A stretch of 64,000 bases of DNA, taken from the NCBI GenBank assembly GCA_020746875.1, contig JAGTJL010000006.1, forward strand, positions 1,488,001-1,552,000. Direction: 5' to 3'. The stretch comes from Rhexocercosporidium sp. MPI-PUGE-AT-0058 (Eukaryota > Ascomycota > Leotiomycetes > Helotiales). Of this stretch, positions 12,542 through 23,143 are shown one piece after another (position 1 is the stretch's first letter; each line of letters begins with the position of its first letter). A program made the position numbers and the translations under genes. The notes under the pieces are model-generated. The model was not told the origin of the DNA. It did not search any database and was given only the letters and a program-made list of their open reading frames with translations.

Positions 12542-15500
12542 ATGGTTCAAGTTTGCTCTCTTGTTTTGCTGGCGACAGCTGCCTCAGCCTCGTTCGTTTC
12601 CAATTTGAATTATCGAAGTCCTTCTCATTTCCATCCCGGCCTCGGAGTCTCCATCCGCAAAGTAGCAGCTCGCAATACCCCGTCTGCAGCATGGAACTCT
12701 TCTCAGTTGAACTTCACGCATGGAGTTGCAAGCGGTGATCCCTATGATACCTCTGTCATCCTTTGGACACGTGCAGCACCCATTTTATCAGACAACGACA
12801 AGAGCAATATCGCAGTCACTGGATATGTCCCCTTGTACAGCCATGAGACTGAGCAGTACGTAAAAAGCCAGCAAGGCACCAATCTGTGTTAGCTACAAAG
12901 TTTCCACAGATGCAGAATTGAATCATTGTGTCGACGAGGGAAAGCATATACGTCTTCAGATATCGATTTCAGTCAAGTTTGAAGCAAGAAATCTCCAGTC
13001 TTTCACCAGATACTGTAAGTTCATTGATATTTGTGGTAGGACGTTGAGAAACTCACATGCCCCAAGACTATCAATTCAACATCTGCAATTCGAACAACTC
13101 TAGTCTAGTTGGTCGAACGAAGACGACTCCTAGAAAGAGAGATGTCACCAACAGTGCAGTCAGATTCGCTATCTACTCGTGCAGCAACTTCCCCTTTGGC
13201 TTCTTCAACGCATACGGGAACACCGCTCGCAAGGATTCAGTCGATTACGTGATCCATCTTGGAGACTACATTTATGAATATGCGAATGGTGAATATGGAT
13301 GGGGAAACAGCATTGATCGAATCCCTTTGCCGGATCGTGAGATCTGCACCTTATACGACTATCGCAAGAGATGTAAGTGACAATCGGGATCTTATTAAAT
13401 GTTCCCAACCAGCTTCCGATTCGCTTGCACTTCTGAGCCCCTTTCTGCTCGCAATCCTCATTTGATTTCAGAACATTTGCTAAGTGTCTGTGTATCTAGT
13501 GGCAACATACAGAACCGATCTCGACCTACTGCTCAGTCATCAACAATTCCCTTGGACACCGTACGTACAACTCCTCATAGTGATTTCTTGAAGATTATGG
13601 ATGATGATTCCCCGGACTTCATGAATGATACTAACTCTTTCATGAAGTGTATGGGATGACCATGAGGTGGCAGACAACACTTGGCGAGCTGGATAATCAG
13701 AGTTGAACAATACCGAGGACTCATTCGTCAAAGATGGCGGCGTGTCTGTTGACCAACGAAATTATGTCTGAGACTTCGGTTGACTTATTGTTCTACCACA
13801 TGATATCAATGATTGCGATTCCCTGATCGAGCTATCGGAAGATTGGCTGACCTAAATAGAATGAACGCTGTACGTGCTTACTTCGAGTGGATGCCCATTA
13901 GACAAGTTGAGATGGACTATAATCGTACGAGTTCCTGCTTACCTCTGATGTCTATATGGTGTACTAACTCTTCCAGTGCGCATCTGGCGAAGTTTTGAGA
14001 TTGGCGACTTGTTGGACCTTATCATGCTTGGTACGCTTCCTCTGAAAATGAATTCGCTTTTACAGGCTTTCCAAGTCAGAAAATACATACTGATTTCTGC
14101 AGACACCCGACAATATGACAGAAGTATCACGGATCTTTACTGTAGGTAATAGGCGACAACCCCTCCCCTTTTGGCTTTCCCATCGGTTCTATTAGAAAAT
14201 TTGTCTGAAATTTTATTTTAAATGGGCCCAAGCGAGCGATTTCTGACATAACTGGCAATCAGGGAACACTGACTACATCCACTCCATTTCCAACGATGCT
14301 GGCAGAACTTTGATGGGATCTCGACAAGAGAACTGGTTTTACAACCAACGTTCTGAATCTTCTAACGAGGTGTGACATGGCGTGTAATCGGCAACCAGGT
14401 TATTTTCTCTCTAATCAACTAGTCTTTTGCCCTGGGAAACGCGAACCTTCTTAACTATGATGCGTGGGACGGCTACCAAAGCAACAAGAACAGGACTTTG
14501 TCTCACCTGTAAGTCACATTTGGGCCTACCTCATTCAGATCCTAGAAGCTTTTCGCCATTCACTAACTCAACTCTCTAGGTACGACAACAAGATCAATAA
14601 CACAATTTTCCTCAGTATGTTCCCCCTCCCCAACCGACAAGAACTGTTTTTTTCTCTGGGATCTCTTCAGCCAAAGCCTCCGCAGCCTCCCAAGACATTC
14701 AAATTTTCACGTACTGACTCATTGCATAGCTGGAGATAGTCACGCTTCATGGGTCTCCGACCTGGTATGGCTGGACACCCATCCTTACGATCCTAAAACA
14801 GGCGAAGGTTCCATTGGCGTCGAGTTCGCAGGCTCAGCTGTCAGCTCACCATGTTCTTATGGACAAAATATTACCCTATCCAGTAAGTCGGTTCGCATCC
14901 AGCCCTTGTTCTTCAGACGAGTCACGGGAGGGAAGCTAATTCAGGATACCTATAGGGGCAAACAATTACTCTTCGCTTTTAGGTATGTCTTACTGCACTC
15001 GGAACCACTTCTCGATTTGGGGTCCAGCGCTTCTATCTTCTCTTGATCTGAATGCAGATCTTGGCTCCTCAAACTTTTGGGGAAGCACATACTGACATCG
15101 TACTAGAGGGCGCGAATAGTGAGCTACAATGGCAGGTCAGTATATGCGTCCTTTGCGTCCTTGAAGAGGAGTCGACTGGGATTGGATCAGATATCCTGAT
15201 GTCTCTCCGCTCCCAAGATCTTGGCAGTTAGCGATGGCTAACATCTAAAATCAGGATCTGTCCTATCGGGGCTACTACGAACTGAGTTTCGACAAAGAGT
15301 CCGCCAATGCCTCATGCTTCGGTCTGCCTACCATCGCAACACGAAACGGGTACGAGATATCTTTGGCTAACTTCACCGTCATGAGTGGAGCGAACAAACT
15401 GATGAGAACAAATGGCGTCGTTGGTCGTGGTGTTGCTGAGAGTGGAAGCATGAAATTTGGAACCATCACTGGAACAAACATCACGAACAATACAGCCACC

Positions 15501-15611
15501 GGCTCGTATTTCATCAGCAGTTTCACTCTGATACGGCGTAAAGTCTTCAATCGAGGAGACCGAAAGAGAGAGTCAAGTCAGTGTAGTCTCCTGTTTTACT
15601 TGCAATATTAG
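12542..15611 (+). pseudogene. PhoD-like alkaline phosphatase pseudogene
   Basis: Relic of a secreted PhoD-type metallophosphatase. Seen in order: signal peptide (MVQVCSLVLLATAASA), PhoD N-domain (GVASGDPYDTSVILWTR), then metal-site motifs YSCSNFPFGFFNAYGN, VIHLGDYIYEY and VWDDHEVADNTWRAG. Later come RIWRSFEIGDLLDL, GSRQENWFYNQ, GDSHASWVSDLVWLD, GVEFAGSAVSSPC, GYYELSF and GLPTIATRNGYEISLANFTV. Most introns still splice in frame, but there are clear breaks. A TAA replaces a serine codon at 13694-13696. The donor of intron 13762-13859 reads TT instead of GT, although both flanks still join in phase to give QRKMNAVRAYFEW. One base is missing near 14364, shifting frame before TWRVIGNQV. A TAG stands at 14420-14422 where related proteins have Glu. 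A -1 near 12944 and a -2 near 12973 cancel each other. The end is approximate. Confidence 0.9.
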
Positions 15612-16824
15612 TAGATACCATAAGCTACAACCCAAGATTGCCACTTGCCACTTGCCAACTGTGAGGTGATGTTTTGAGTAGCTTGTGCGTACTGAGAAAT
15701 CCCAAAGCCCAGCCAAGCCCGCTTGAACTTGACGTCGTATTTCCACAACACTTCCAATTAGTAGGGACGTGTTTATCAGCGTGTCCAAGACTCTTTGATC
15801 AATGGAATATTCCGAAACTTGCCGTCAAATTGATCCTTTCTTAGCTTCGTTTTCAAGACCAAGTCGAGAGTCCTCGATCGTGGGGGGAACGGAAACAGGC
15901 TGAACCCTTGCAGTGCATACGAGGAGATCTGCATCCTCCCGAGTACCCGCCATTACATATCTCAAGGATCCTCGAGACTTGACGGCCAGTCTCAAAGTCG
16001 GTGAGGTGAATCTTCGGGTTCTGGAGATGAGACAAGGACAAGCAGGTGAGAACCAAGCCTACTCGCACCAGAAGTTACTATGAGATGTCATGGAAATTAG
16101 GCTCTATAGTCACTCTCTGACGTTGCCTGGGATGAAATTCACGGCACCTGTTGAAGCTCTCTTACCCCTCTTCCATCCTTGGACGAGGCTGCTCTCGCTT
16201 GTCTTCCCCTTGCCCCCACAAGATCCCAGGTCCAGCCAGCTGCGAAATCCGCCTGCATATTACCCCTCATACCAATAGACCATACCGATACACATTGTGA
16301 CTAGTTTCACGTACTCCCGTGAATCCCGCTGCACCCCTTGACAGAAAATCCTTCTGATGCTGTTGGTGGCGCAAAAGGGGGCTAAGAGAACAATACGAAG
16401 GAATTAAGCGAGCTTTCCTTGTTTAAGCCCTCCTTTCATTCTCCCTCGAGCATTCTCGACCCTCAGACTTAAATTCACATGTAGCGCAAGTCCTTCCTTT
16501 CCGTTAGCCAAACAATATGATACATTTACTCTCCCTTGATATTATTCTTGGTGCCTCATCGCGGTAGTGTTCCTATAATATCAACCTGAGTCATTGTTCC
16601 AATTGCTGGCCGCGAGCAGCTCGCTGAGCGAAAACCTTAGTATTATTCTCGCCATATCTCAAGACATTGTTCTCCACCAGCTCGCCCACTGGCAGTTTAT
16701 ATACTTAAGGGAAACCTTTTCCGTATCTCATCATTGCATGTACTGCATTTCTCTTCAAATCCTTCTTCTTCTCCGATCGCCTGTCTACTCAAGTACTTCA
16801 ACACAACAGAGACACTCCAACAGA
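15612..16824. other. Intergenic and receptor promoter/leader
   Basis: Between the phosphatase relic and the pheromone receptor. An open frame extends upstream of the receptor start (from 16594) but lacks receptor similarity, so I treat it as leader. Pyrimidine-rich stretches near 16430-16510 fit a fungal core promoter. Confidence 0.55.
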
Positions 16825-18020
16825 ATGTCCTCCTCTGCTGCTTTCGACCACAAGTCCCAGAGCATTACCTTCTTCATGGCCGATGGAGTTACTCCAGTCG
16901 TCCTACCCATTCCCGATATCGATGCATGGTTCTATTACAACACCGCCCTTTGCATCAACTATGGTGCTCAACTCGGTGCATGCTTCGTTATGCTGGTTGT
17001 CACTGCCATCCTTACAAAGGAATCGAAGCGTCGAACTCCGGTCTACATCCTCAACGTCCTGTCACTCGCCCTGGGCTTCCTTCGTGCACTCCTTCTCGCA
17101 CTCTACTCCGTCAGTCCTTGGGCAGAGTTCTACGCCTATTTCGCCTACGACTTCGTTGACATTCCACGATCCGCATACGCAACCAGTGTCGCAGGCACCG
17201 TCATTCCTCTCCTCATGACAATAACGGTAAACGCGTCTCTCTTCCTCCAGGCCTACACTGTTTGCAAGGTCATGGAGAAGAAATACGTCGTCTTGATCTC
17301 GTCCATCTCAGGTCTCGTCTTTCTGCTTGCTATTGGCTTCCGCTTTGCCCAAGTCATTACAAACTCCATTGCAATCATAGATGCTGGTCAATATTTCCAC
17401 TACGCTTGGATCACTGTTGGAACTCTTGCTACCGAAACAATCTCCATCTGGTACTACTCCATCATCTTCACTGGCAAGCTCTTGTGGACTGTGTACGCTC
17501 GTAAGAACTTGGGATTCCAGAAGTGGAGTTACATCCAGATTCTCGCCGCCATGGGTGGTTGCACCATGATCATTCCTTGTAGGTGTACATATCTTCCAAC
17601 ATCACATGAAATAGGTACTGACTACAAGCAGCTGGCTTTGCCGTCCTCGAATATACTTCCCCGGATGATTTCCCAGAAGCCGGCACATTGGCGTTGACGA
17701 CGGTCGCTCTTCTTCTCCCTCTGTCTTCCCTCTGGGCATCGATGGTCACCACGGAAGCCAGTTCCTCATTTAATGTCTCGCAACTCTGGGGCTCAAGATC
17801 GTCTCAAGACGCCTCTACTATTGAACGAAAGACATTCGGTAGCGTATCTACCTGTCCATCTTCCTTCTCCACCGGGCGAAAGGGTAGTACAGCACCAATT
17901 AGCCCTTCAAACATCGACACCATCATTGAGCATGCTTCTCGGAGAGACAGCACAGAACTCGATCTCGAAATGATGGGAGTCCGAGTCGATCGTTCGTACA
18001 GCGTCCACAGTGGAATTTAA
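16825..18020 (+). CDS. Ste2-type alpha-pheromone receptor (GPCR)
   Basis: Seven-transmembrane receptor for the alpha-factor-like mating peptide, acting at the plasma membrane through a heterotrimeric G protein. Two exons, 16825-17578 and 17629-18020, give 381 residues; the 50-nt intron falls between TM6 and TM7. The chosen ATG gives a short extracellular N-terminus (MSSSAAFDHKSQSITFFMA) before TM1 (YGAQLGACFVMLVVTAIL). Hydrophobic segments follow at the expected spacing. The Ste2 signature LPLSSLWA ends TM7, preceded by AGFAVLEYTSPDDFPEAGTL. The cytoplasmic tail is Ser/Thr-rich (SSFSTGRKGSTAPISPSN, ASRRDSTEL), as expected for desensitising phosphorylation, but is short compared with yeast Ste2. 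The 16594 frame start would add residues not seen in the family, so it was rejected. Confidence 0.93.
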
Positions 18021-18516
18021 TGGTAGGCACGGAAAGTGGAATCGTGGGCTGCGAATTGGGATTGGAATTGCGGAAAAGTTTTGGCGACTGAGGTGAATGG
18101 ATTTGTGCATTAGAGATGGATGCAGCTATTTCAGACGGCACAGGAGGGTATTAATGCGGTCTTCATCAAGCACATAGTCTTTTTCTTTCTTTAGGTGGGT
18201 ACTGATAGCGGAGTCAGCATAGCACAAGTCAATTGGCGATGAAATTATCTCATTTTTTGGAATTAGCGAAGTCGTGATATGTGACAATGATGCCCTTGCT
18301 TTACCGATACAGGCTCAACATGGCTCCTAGCAAGGAAAGAGCGACCGGCGTACTAATTAAGAGTACTAAGCCAGCTGATCTTTTGATTTGCATGTATTAA
18401 TTCGACTAACGCACTTCATCTTTTTGATTTGGCATTCTCCCACGCACAACCTCAGCACAATCTCCTCTTTTTTGACTTAGCACAAGTTCATCTTTCTGCT
18501 TTAAAAAGCCCGCAGC
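18021..18516. other. Intergenic
   Basis: Holds the receptor 3' region and the promoter of the next gene. A/T-rich pyrimidine stretches at 18410-18505 precede the downstream start. No other feature seen. Confidence 0.55.
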
Positions 18517-20726
18517 ATGACTTACTACACCATGAATTTATCTTCTTCTGGTACACAGGGTAAACAGCATCGAGGCGGCGATCCCGACGTTTCGCCACGA
18601 ACCAACAGGAACCGACGGGCGTCATCTGATCGTCTGCTACATGGAATATCCTTCAACCTCGTGTCACTAGTCACGAAATTCGAAGCTCTAGATGCCCTGA
18701 GTCTCCCATTCAAGACACCACCTCTGCAGCAGGCTCCCTTGGAAACATCCAGAAACTCAGCCAAACACAACCGCGCAGGGTCAAGTTACCGAAGAAGGTT
18801 ATCGACTATTTTCAGCCCGAAGAGGGGGAGTGCAGAGAGACATGATTATAGCCCTTCGGAGGAAAGATTCGAAGCCGAGGATATTTTTGGCTCATCGAAA
18901 TCCCGAAAGATCAGACCGCTGGACAAGAAGCCGGACATAGGGAAACTCAGGAAGGCACAGACATCATATAAGCCGAGCAGTATAAGGTTGCGCGGTGGTG
19001 TCTGGGATCCGGCAGATCCTCCTCATGGTGGAGGGATTGGGCCAGTAGCCGCACCTTATGTCCAGAACGAGCTACCAGACGGGAAAACGAGAGGCTCCAT
19101 TAGAGACAGAATTCGATTTTATGATGGGGGTAATGTCCATTCATAAACCGCTATTGTGATAAGTCACACTGACAAGCTCGGGTAGCAGTATCAACAGGCA
19201 ATAACACTAGTGCGCAGCCTTCAGCTAATAATACTGCTGCCCCCAACACCCCAGTTTCTCTTTCCCATACTCGACTCCTAGACAAAAGCTACTTCTTGAC
19301 TCCATCGACTGGAAGCTCGAAGCGAACATGCTTACACATTCGGGATACAGAGCTATGTACACCCACGAGGTCAAACCCAGCCTCTACCGCGAAGCAGCAC
19401 TTGGCATTTGGTTCTACTCAGAACAAGGCTATAGCACAAAGCTCGCCATCCCGATCGTCTCTAAGCAATGTGACCCCGCGGGCAATGAATAGTGCAAACA
19501 AATACAGAAATGGCCCACATACTTCTCCTAGCCGACTGCCTATGCAACAGAGACGCATGTTAGGATCAGTGAGGGGAAGGAGAAATGTAATGGTCGAGAT
19601 CAACCAATATTCTGCCCAAGGGGCAGGGGGAGATGGCAGCGCACCTCCATCAATCACCGGGCAAGACAAGACCTGTAGACCTCTGAGCCGAAGACGACTA
19701 AGCAACAAGATTGAGGAGCTTTACCATGCAAGAAGTTTGGAAAAGAAACGGAATAATGTTCAGGATCTTGAGCAGCAACAAGAAGAAACGATGCTCTCGA
19801 CAGTGGATGACAACAAAGTATTTGAAGTCCAGAGAAGGACAACGGATCCCCAAACCGGCAGGTTTTCGGGCATGACTAGATCCAAGGTTGCAGCCATGAG
19901 GAAATTGTTCGACGGCAGATTCTCACCAAGATCCGCAATTCCAGAAATACTATGTTGTGCATTAGACCCCTTCCAAGATGTTGTTCCTCCTTCGCAACAG
20001 GAAGAGCAGGCGGCCAGACTTTCAGATGTCACCCCACAAAATCCCCTAACACCCCTAACACCCCTAACTCTACCTTTGGTAGAGAAGAGAGAAGCGTCTA
20101 AGTTGTCTTTGAGGGTTGAGCAAGTAACAGGGATATCTGGGGTTGCTGGTGCGTTTGACAAGACAAGGGCTGACGTTTCCCACCTCACCTCGCCTATTAA
20201 AAAGCTTTCACTGCCAAAAAGCAAGCTTATTGTAGACAAAGTGAAGACTTTTGAAACCACACCTGAGAGAAGTACTGATGTTGTGCAACCAAGAGGACGG
20301 AAGGCATTTCGGAGAAGGCTGAGTAAGTCTCTACGGAGTCTATTCGAGGTACCTTCACGAAAGAGCCAAGAAGATGAATCCCAACAAAACAAGCAAAACG
20401 AATCATCTTCACAAACCAAACGAGTTCTGAGTCCAGATGGGAACGGTCTGGTCACCAAGCGTGGGACGATTGTTGGGAGATGGAACAAAATCTCAACCGC
20501 AGTGTCAAGTGGGGGTGACGGAACGACGAGTGAGAAACAATCAGCTTCACCTGCAGAGGAAGACGGCTTTGCAGAAATGGTAGTCAAGGGTGTAGAGTGT
20601 GGCTTGAAGCAACCAAGACCAGTCCGAGCAGTTGAAATGAAGAGAATGGCTCTTCTTTGTAAGGACCGAATGGGAGAAATTATAGACCGGGAGAAGGGAA
20701 GAGTCAGCCAGAGAAGAAAGTTTTGA
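18517..20726 (+). CDS. Conserved-looking disordered protein with RRxS motifs
   Basis: Function not recognised. Two exons, 18517-19129 and 19189-20726, with a 59-nt in-frame intron, give 716 residues. There is no signal peptide, membrane segment or catalytic domain. Composition is Ser/Arg/Lys/Thr/Pro-rich and suggests mostly disordered protein. Four basic motifs fit the RRxS/T consensus of PKA-type kinases: NRRASS (about residue 36), YRRRLST (about 97), SRRRLSN (about 374) and FRRRLSKSL (about 580). Short helical, basic patches follow the last three (for example NKIEELYHARSLEKKR). The triplet TPLTPLTPL is encoded by a 9-bp tandem repeat. The long antisense frame (19760-20845) is a shadow. A signalling target or scaffold is a guess from the motifs only. 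Confidence 0.8.
20042..20068 (+). repeat. Three 9-bp CCCCTAAC-containing units in coding sequence
   Basis: Three tandem units, two of them ACCCCTAAC and the first TCCCCTAAC, lie in frame in the disordered-protein gene and encode Thr-Pro-Leu steps. The core resembles the CCCTAA telomere repeat, but the period is 9, not 6. Confidence 0.8.
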
Positions 20727-20831
20727 TATTGCCGACTGTTCACAGGATGGATCACTATAGATGTATCAATTCTTGACTTGCCGAAAATAAAAGGTTTTAA
20801 CTTAAACTCGTTGGTGTCTCGGCGAACCAAT

Positions 20832-22640
20832 TCAATAAGTTGCAAGCCCCATTCCTTTGCCGATTTTCTTTACTAAAGCCTTCTTCAAATACCATTCTCG
20901 GGCTAGAGTTCTCGTCATCTTGGCGAATACCGCTGGGGTGATCCTCCCCCTCTCAACTGCCCTCCCAAGTACGAATAATGCATCACCTAGACTCCTTTCT
21001 TCGCTCACAAGCTCATAGAGCTGGTTTCCAACTACTGTCGGGGCTACTAAAAGCTCGTCCACGTTTGGAGCAGTCCGGTGCTGGCTCTGATCAATCACTG
21101 CATCAGCATCGTGGAGAGCAGTGTGCAGGATGTTGGTATTTGCTGATAGAAGATTGTTCAAAGACTCCAGAGCCTGGATCTCGGCTTGCATGTTTGCAAG
21201 CGAGGTTAACATAGCTTTGTGTTGTGCTTCTAATCCTGGCAGACTAGAAGTAGTCAAATTGCGTGTATGCTGACGCTGTGCATGTAAAGTCCTGCCCAAG
21301 TTGTGAAGGAGCATATCTTTCTCAGGATTCGGAGGTATTGGGGGAGCTGGAAGGTTTGTAGATGCCTCAGAAGGTACTGAGAGAACTAGTGGGGCATCCA
21401 GAAGATCCGGGGGAGGTGGGGGCTTCGCTTGAGGCTGCGGGGGAGGTTGTTGAGGGTACTGTTGCCACTGGGGTTGTTGACCAGCATATTGCTGTGGCGG
21501 CTGCTGTTGTTGAGGATTGTACGAAGGTGGTGATCGAGCTTGCTGGGGGTTGTATTGAGGATTGGAATTTGGCGGCTGGTACTGTTGCTGGTACGCCTGG
21601 GTTCGTGGTGGGGAGATAGGACTGACAGGGCCATTCACAGACTGGCTCAAGCTTTGTTGCCTGTGAGGTTGAGGAGGTTGAGGAGGTAGCGGAGGTGCCG
21701 TCTCGTAACGTAGACTGCTGCTCCTTTGAGGATTTCGTCCATATTCATTCAAGGGCTGACCTTGCTGACCGTATCGAGAGTTCTCGTGAGCAGCATGCGA
21801 AGGCAATGGAGGAAGAGGAGGCCCACTATCCCGTCTTGAGGGCCCCGCCGCAGAGTATTGCTGGGCATTATTCGTTGGTTTGGGTGGAGGAGGAGGAGGC
21901 CCTGATTGCCCATTCGGACTTGTGATTGCAGCCCTGGACGTTGGTCGTGCTAAGCCTGGGGGAGGAGGCGGTACAGGAGGGGGGGCTTGGCTTGATTGAG
22001 GGCGCAGAGGGGCATTCTGTTGTCGAGATACAACAGGTGGTTCTTTCGCGAATATGTCTCGAAGAATTGCCAAAAAGTCGAGAATGTTGGATTTCTATCC
22101 GGAGAGGAGATACTCATCAGAAACTGTACGGCTGTGGAAAAAGCTTCTACTACTTACGTCCCAGAACTCTGCCCACCCCACTAAGTACGGATGATAGACC
22201 TTGCCTTGTTGATCAACATGTTGACCTGGCCTTACCATCATCCCTTCTGTCGGCGTAACATATATGAGAGGAGGCTCTAGCGGGTAGGCATGCGGTACCC
22301 ATAATGCAATTGGAAACCGGTATGTTGTGCCTCGAAAGACAACAGGAAGGGTGCCTGATATATGAAGGAGGAGAGCCGATTTGCCATGCTCATAAGCTGC
22401 ATCTCGAATCAGCTTCGAACCATTGCTAACTCGAAAAAATCAACCATACTGTAGACATCGGTTCGAGGAGAGAGTGAGGAGTAATGCGACAACGTCTGGG
22501 CCACATCGTTGTATGTACGGTTCACATCTTTGTATTCCTGCGAGCACTTTAGCACTATATCTCTAGACAAGAGTCAGTATACGTACACTTGTGAGGACAC
22601 TGTACAGCCAGTTGAGCACCTGCTGCTTAACAGCGGCCAT
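20832..22640 (-). CDS. vps23: ESCRT-I subunit Vps23/Tsg101
   Basis: Ubiquitin-binding subunit of ESCRT-I, sorting ubiquitinated membrane proteins into multivesicular endosomes; in filamentous fungi it also serves ambient-pH (Pal/Rim) signalling. Four exons in reading order: 22640-22587, 22537-22450, 22396-22158, 22094-20832; phases agree and give 547 residues. The catalytically dead E2-like UEV domain (about residues 5-150) shows YKDVNRTYNDVAQTL, LHISGTLPVVFRGTTYRFPI, LWVPHAYPLEPPLIYVTPT and HPYLVGWAEFW. A Pro/Gln-rich linker with many PPP and PQQ runs follows (about 150-350). Next is a predicted coiled coil around LANMQAEIQALESLNN. The C-terminal steadiness box runs from LYELVSEERSLGDALFVLG to GRITPAVFAKMTRTLAREW. 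It is divergent with the IDO gene across about 500 bp. Confidence 0.96.
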
Positions 22641-23143
22641 GGTTAGCTAGAATTCGTCATTTTGATGGATCTTGAAGCTATCCCCAGTGATGAAGCTCGA
22701 GAGCTCTTGGCATGATCATGTGATCCGGCGAGACAGATGTTCCCCGGCCGCGGCTTGCCTGGCCTGACCCCTGCTTAGTATCTTTTTCCGGGCCATTCAA
22801 CAGTAGTTTCAGCCTTTCGGTTTTCTTCCATAAAAAAGTCCCCTTGGCCCGCAAGGTTCCGAAATCGCGCCCGGTCATCCTTTGCTTTGAAAGCTGGAAG
22901 TGTCATGGAGGGATGGAGGGAGGGAGTGGGGGGAGAAAAAGAAACGGCGCCACTTGCTATTTGTATCGCGCGATTTCCCCCTCCACCCTCTTCTCTTATC
23001 ACAACACGCCTTAGCAATCATCTGCCCTCAGTTAATGCAAAGTTCGCACACTGAAATCCCCTACGGCTGAGGAGTATCGGACAAAGATCTGTATACTCCT
23101 TGCGTCTGGTACGATTATCCCGTCCAAAAACTCTATCGAAAGC
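22641..23143. promoter_or_regulatory. Divergent promoter region, vps23 / IDO
   Basis: The 503 bp between the start codons of vps23 (-) and IDO (+) must carry both promoters. It contains G-rich GGGAGGGAGTGGGGGG (around 22917-22932) and, on the other strand, pyrimidine tracts. No specific factor site is claimed. Confidence 0.6.

Noticed and set aside
16734..17159. Plus-strand frames overlapping the pheromone receptor
   Set aside because: Alternative-frame shadows of the receptor exon.
19760..20845. 361-codon minus-strand open frame
   Set aside because: It is fully antisense to the disordered-protein gene, whose intron phase and motifs are coherent, and the antisense product shows no family feature.
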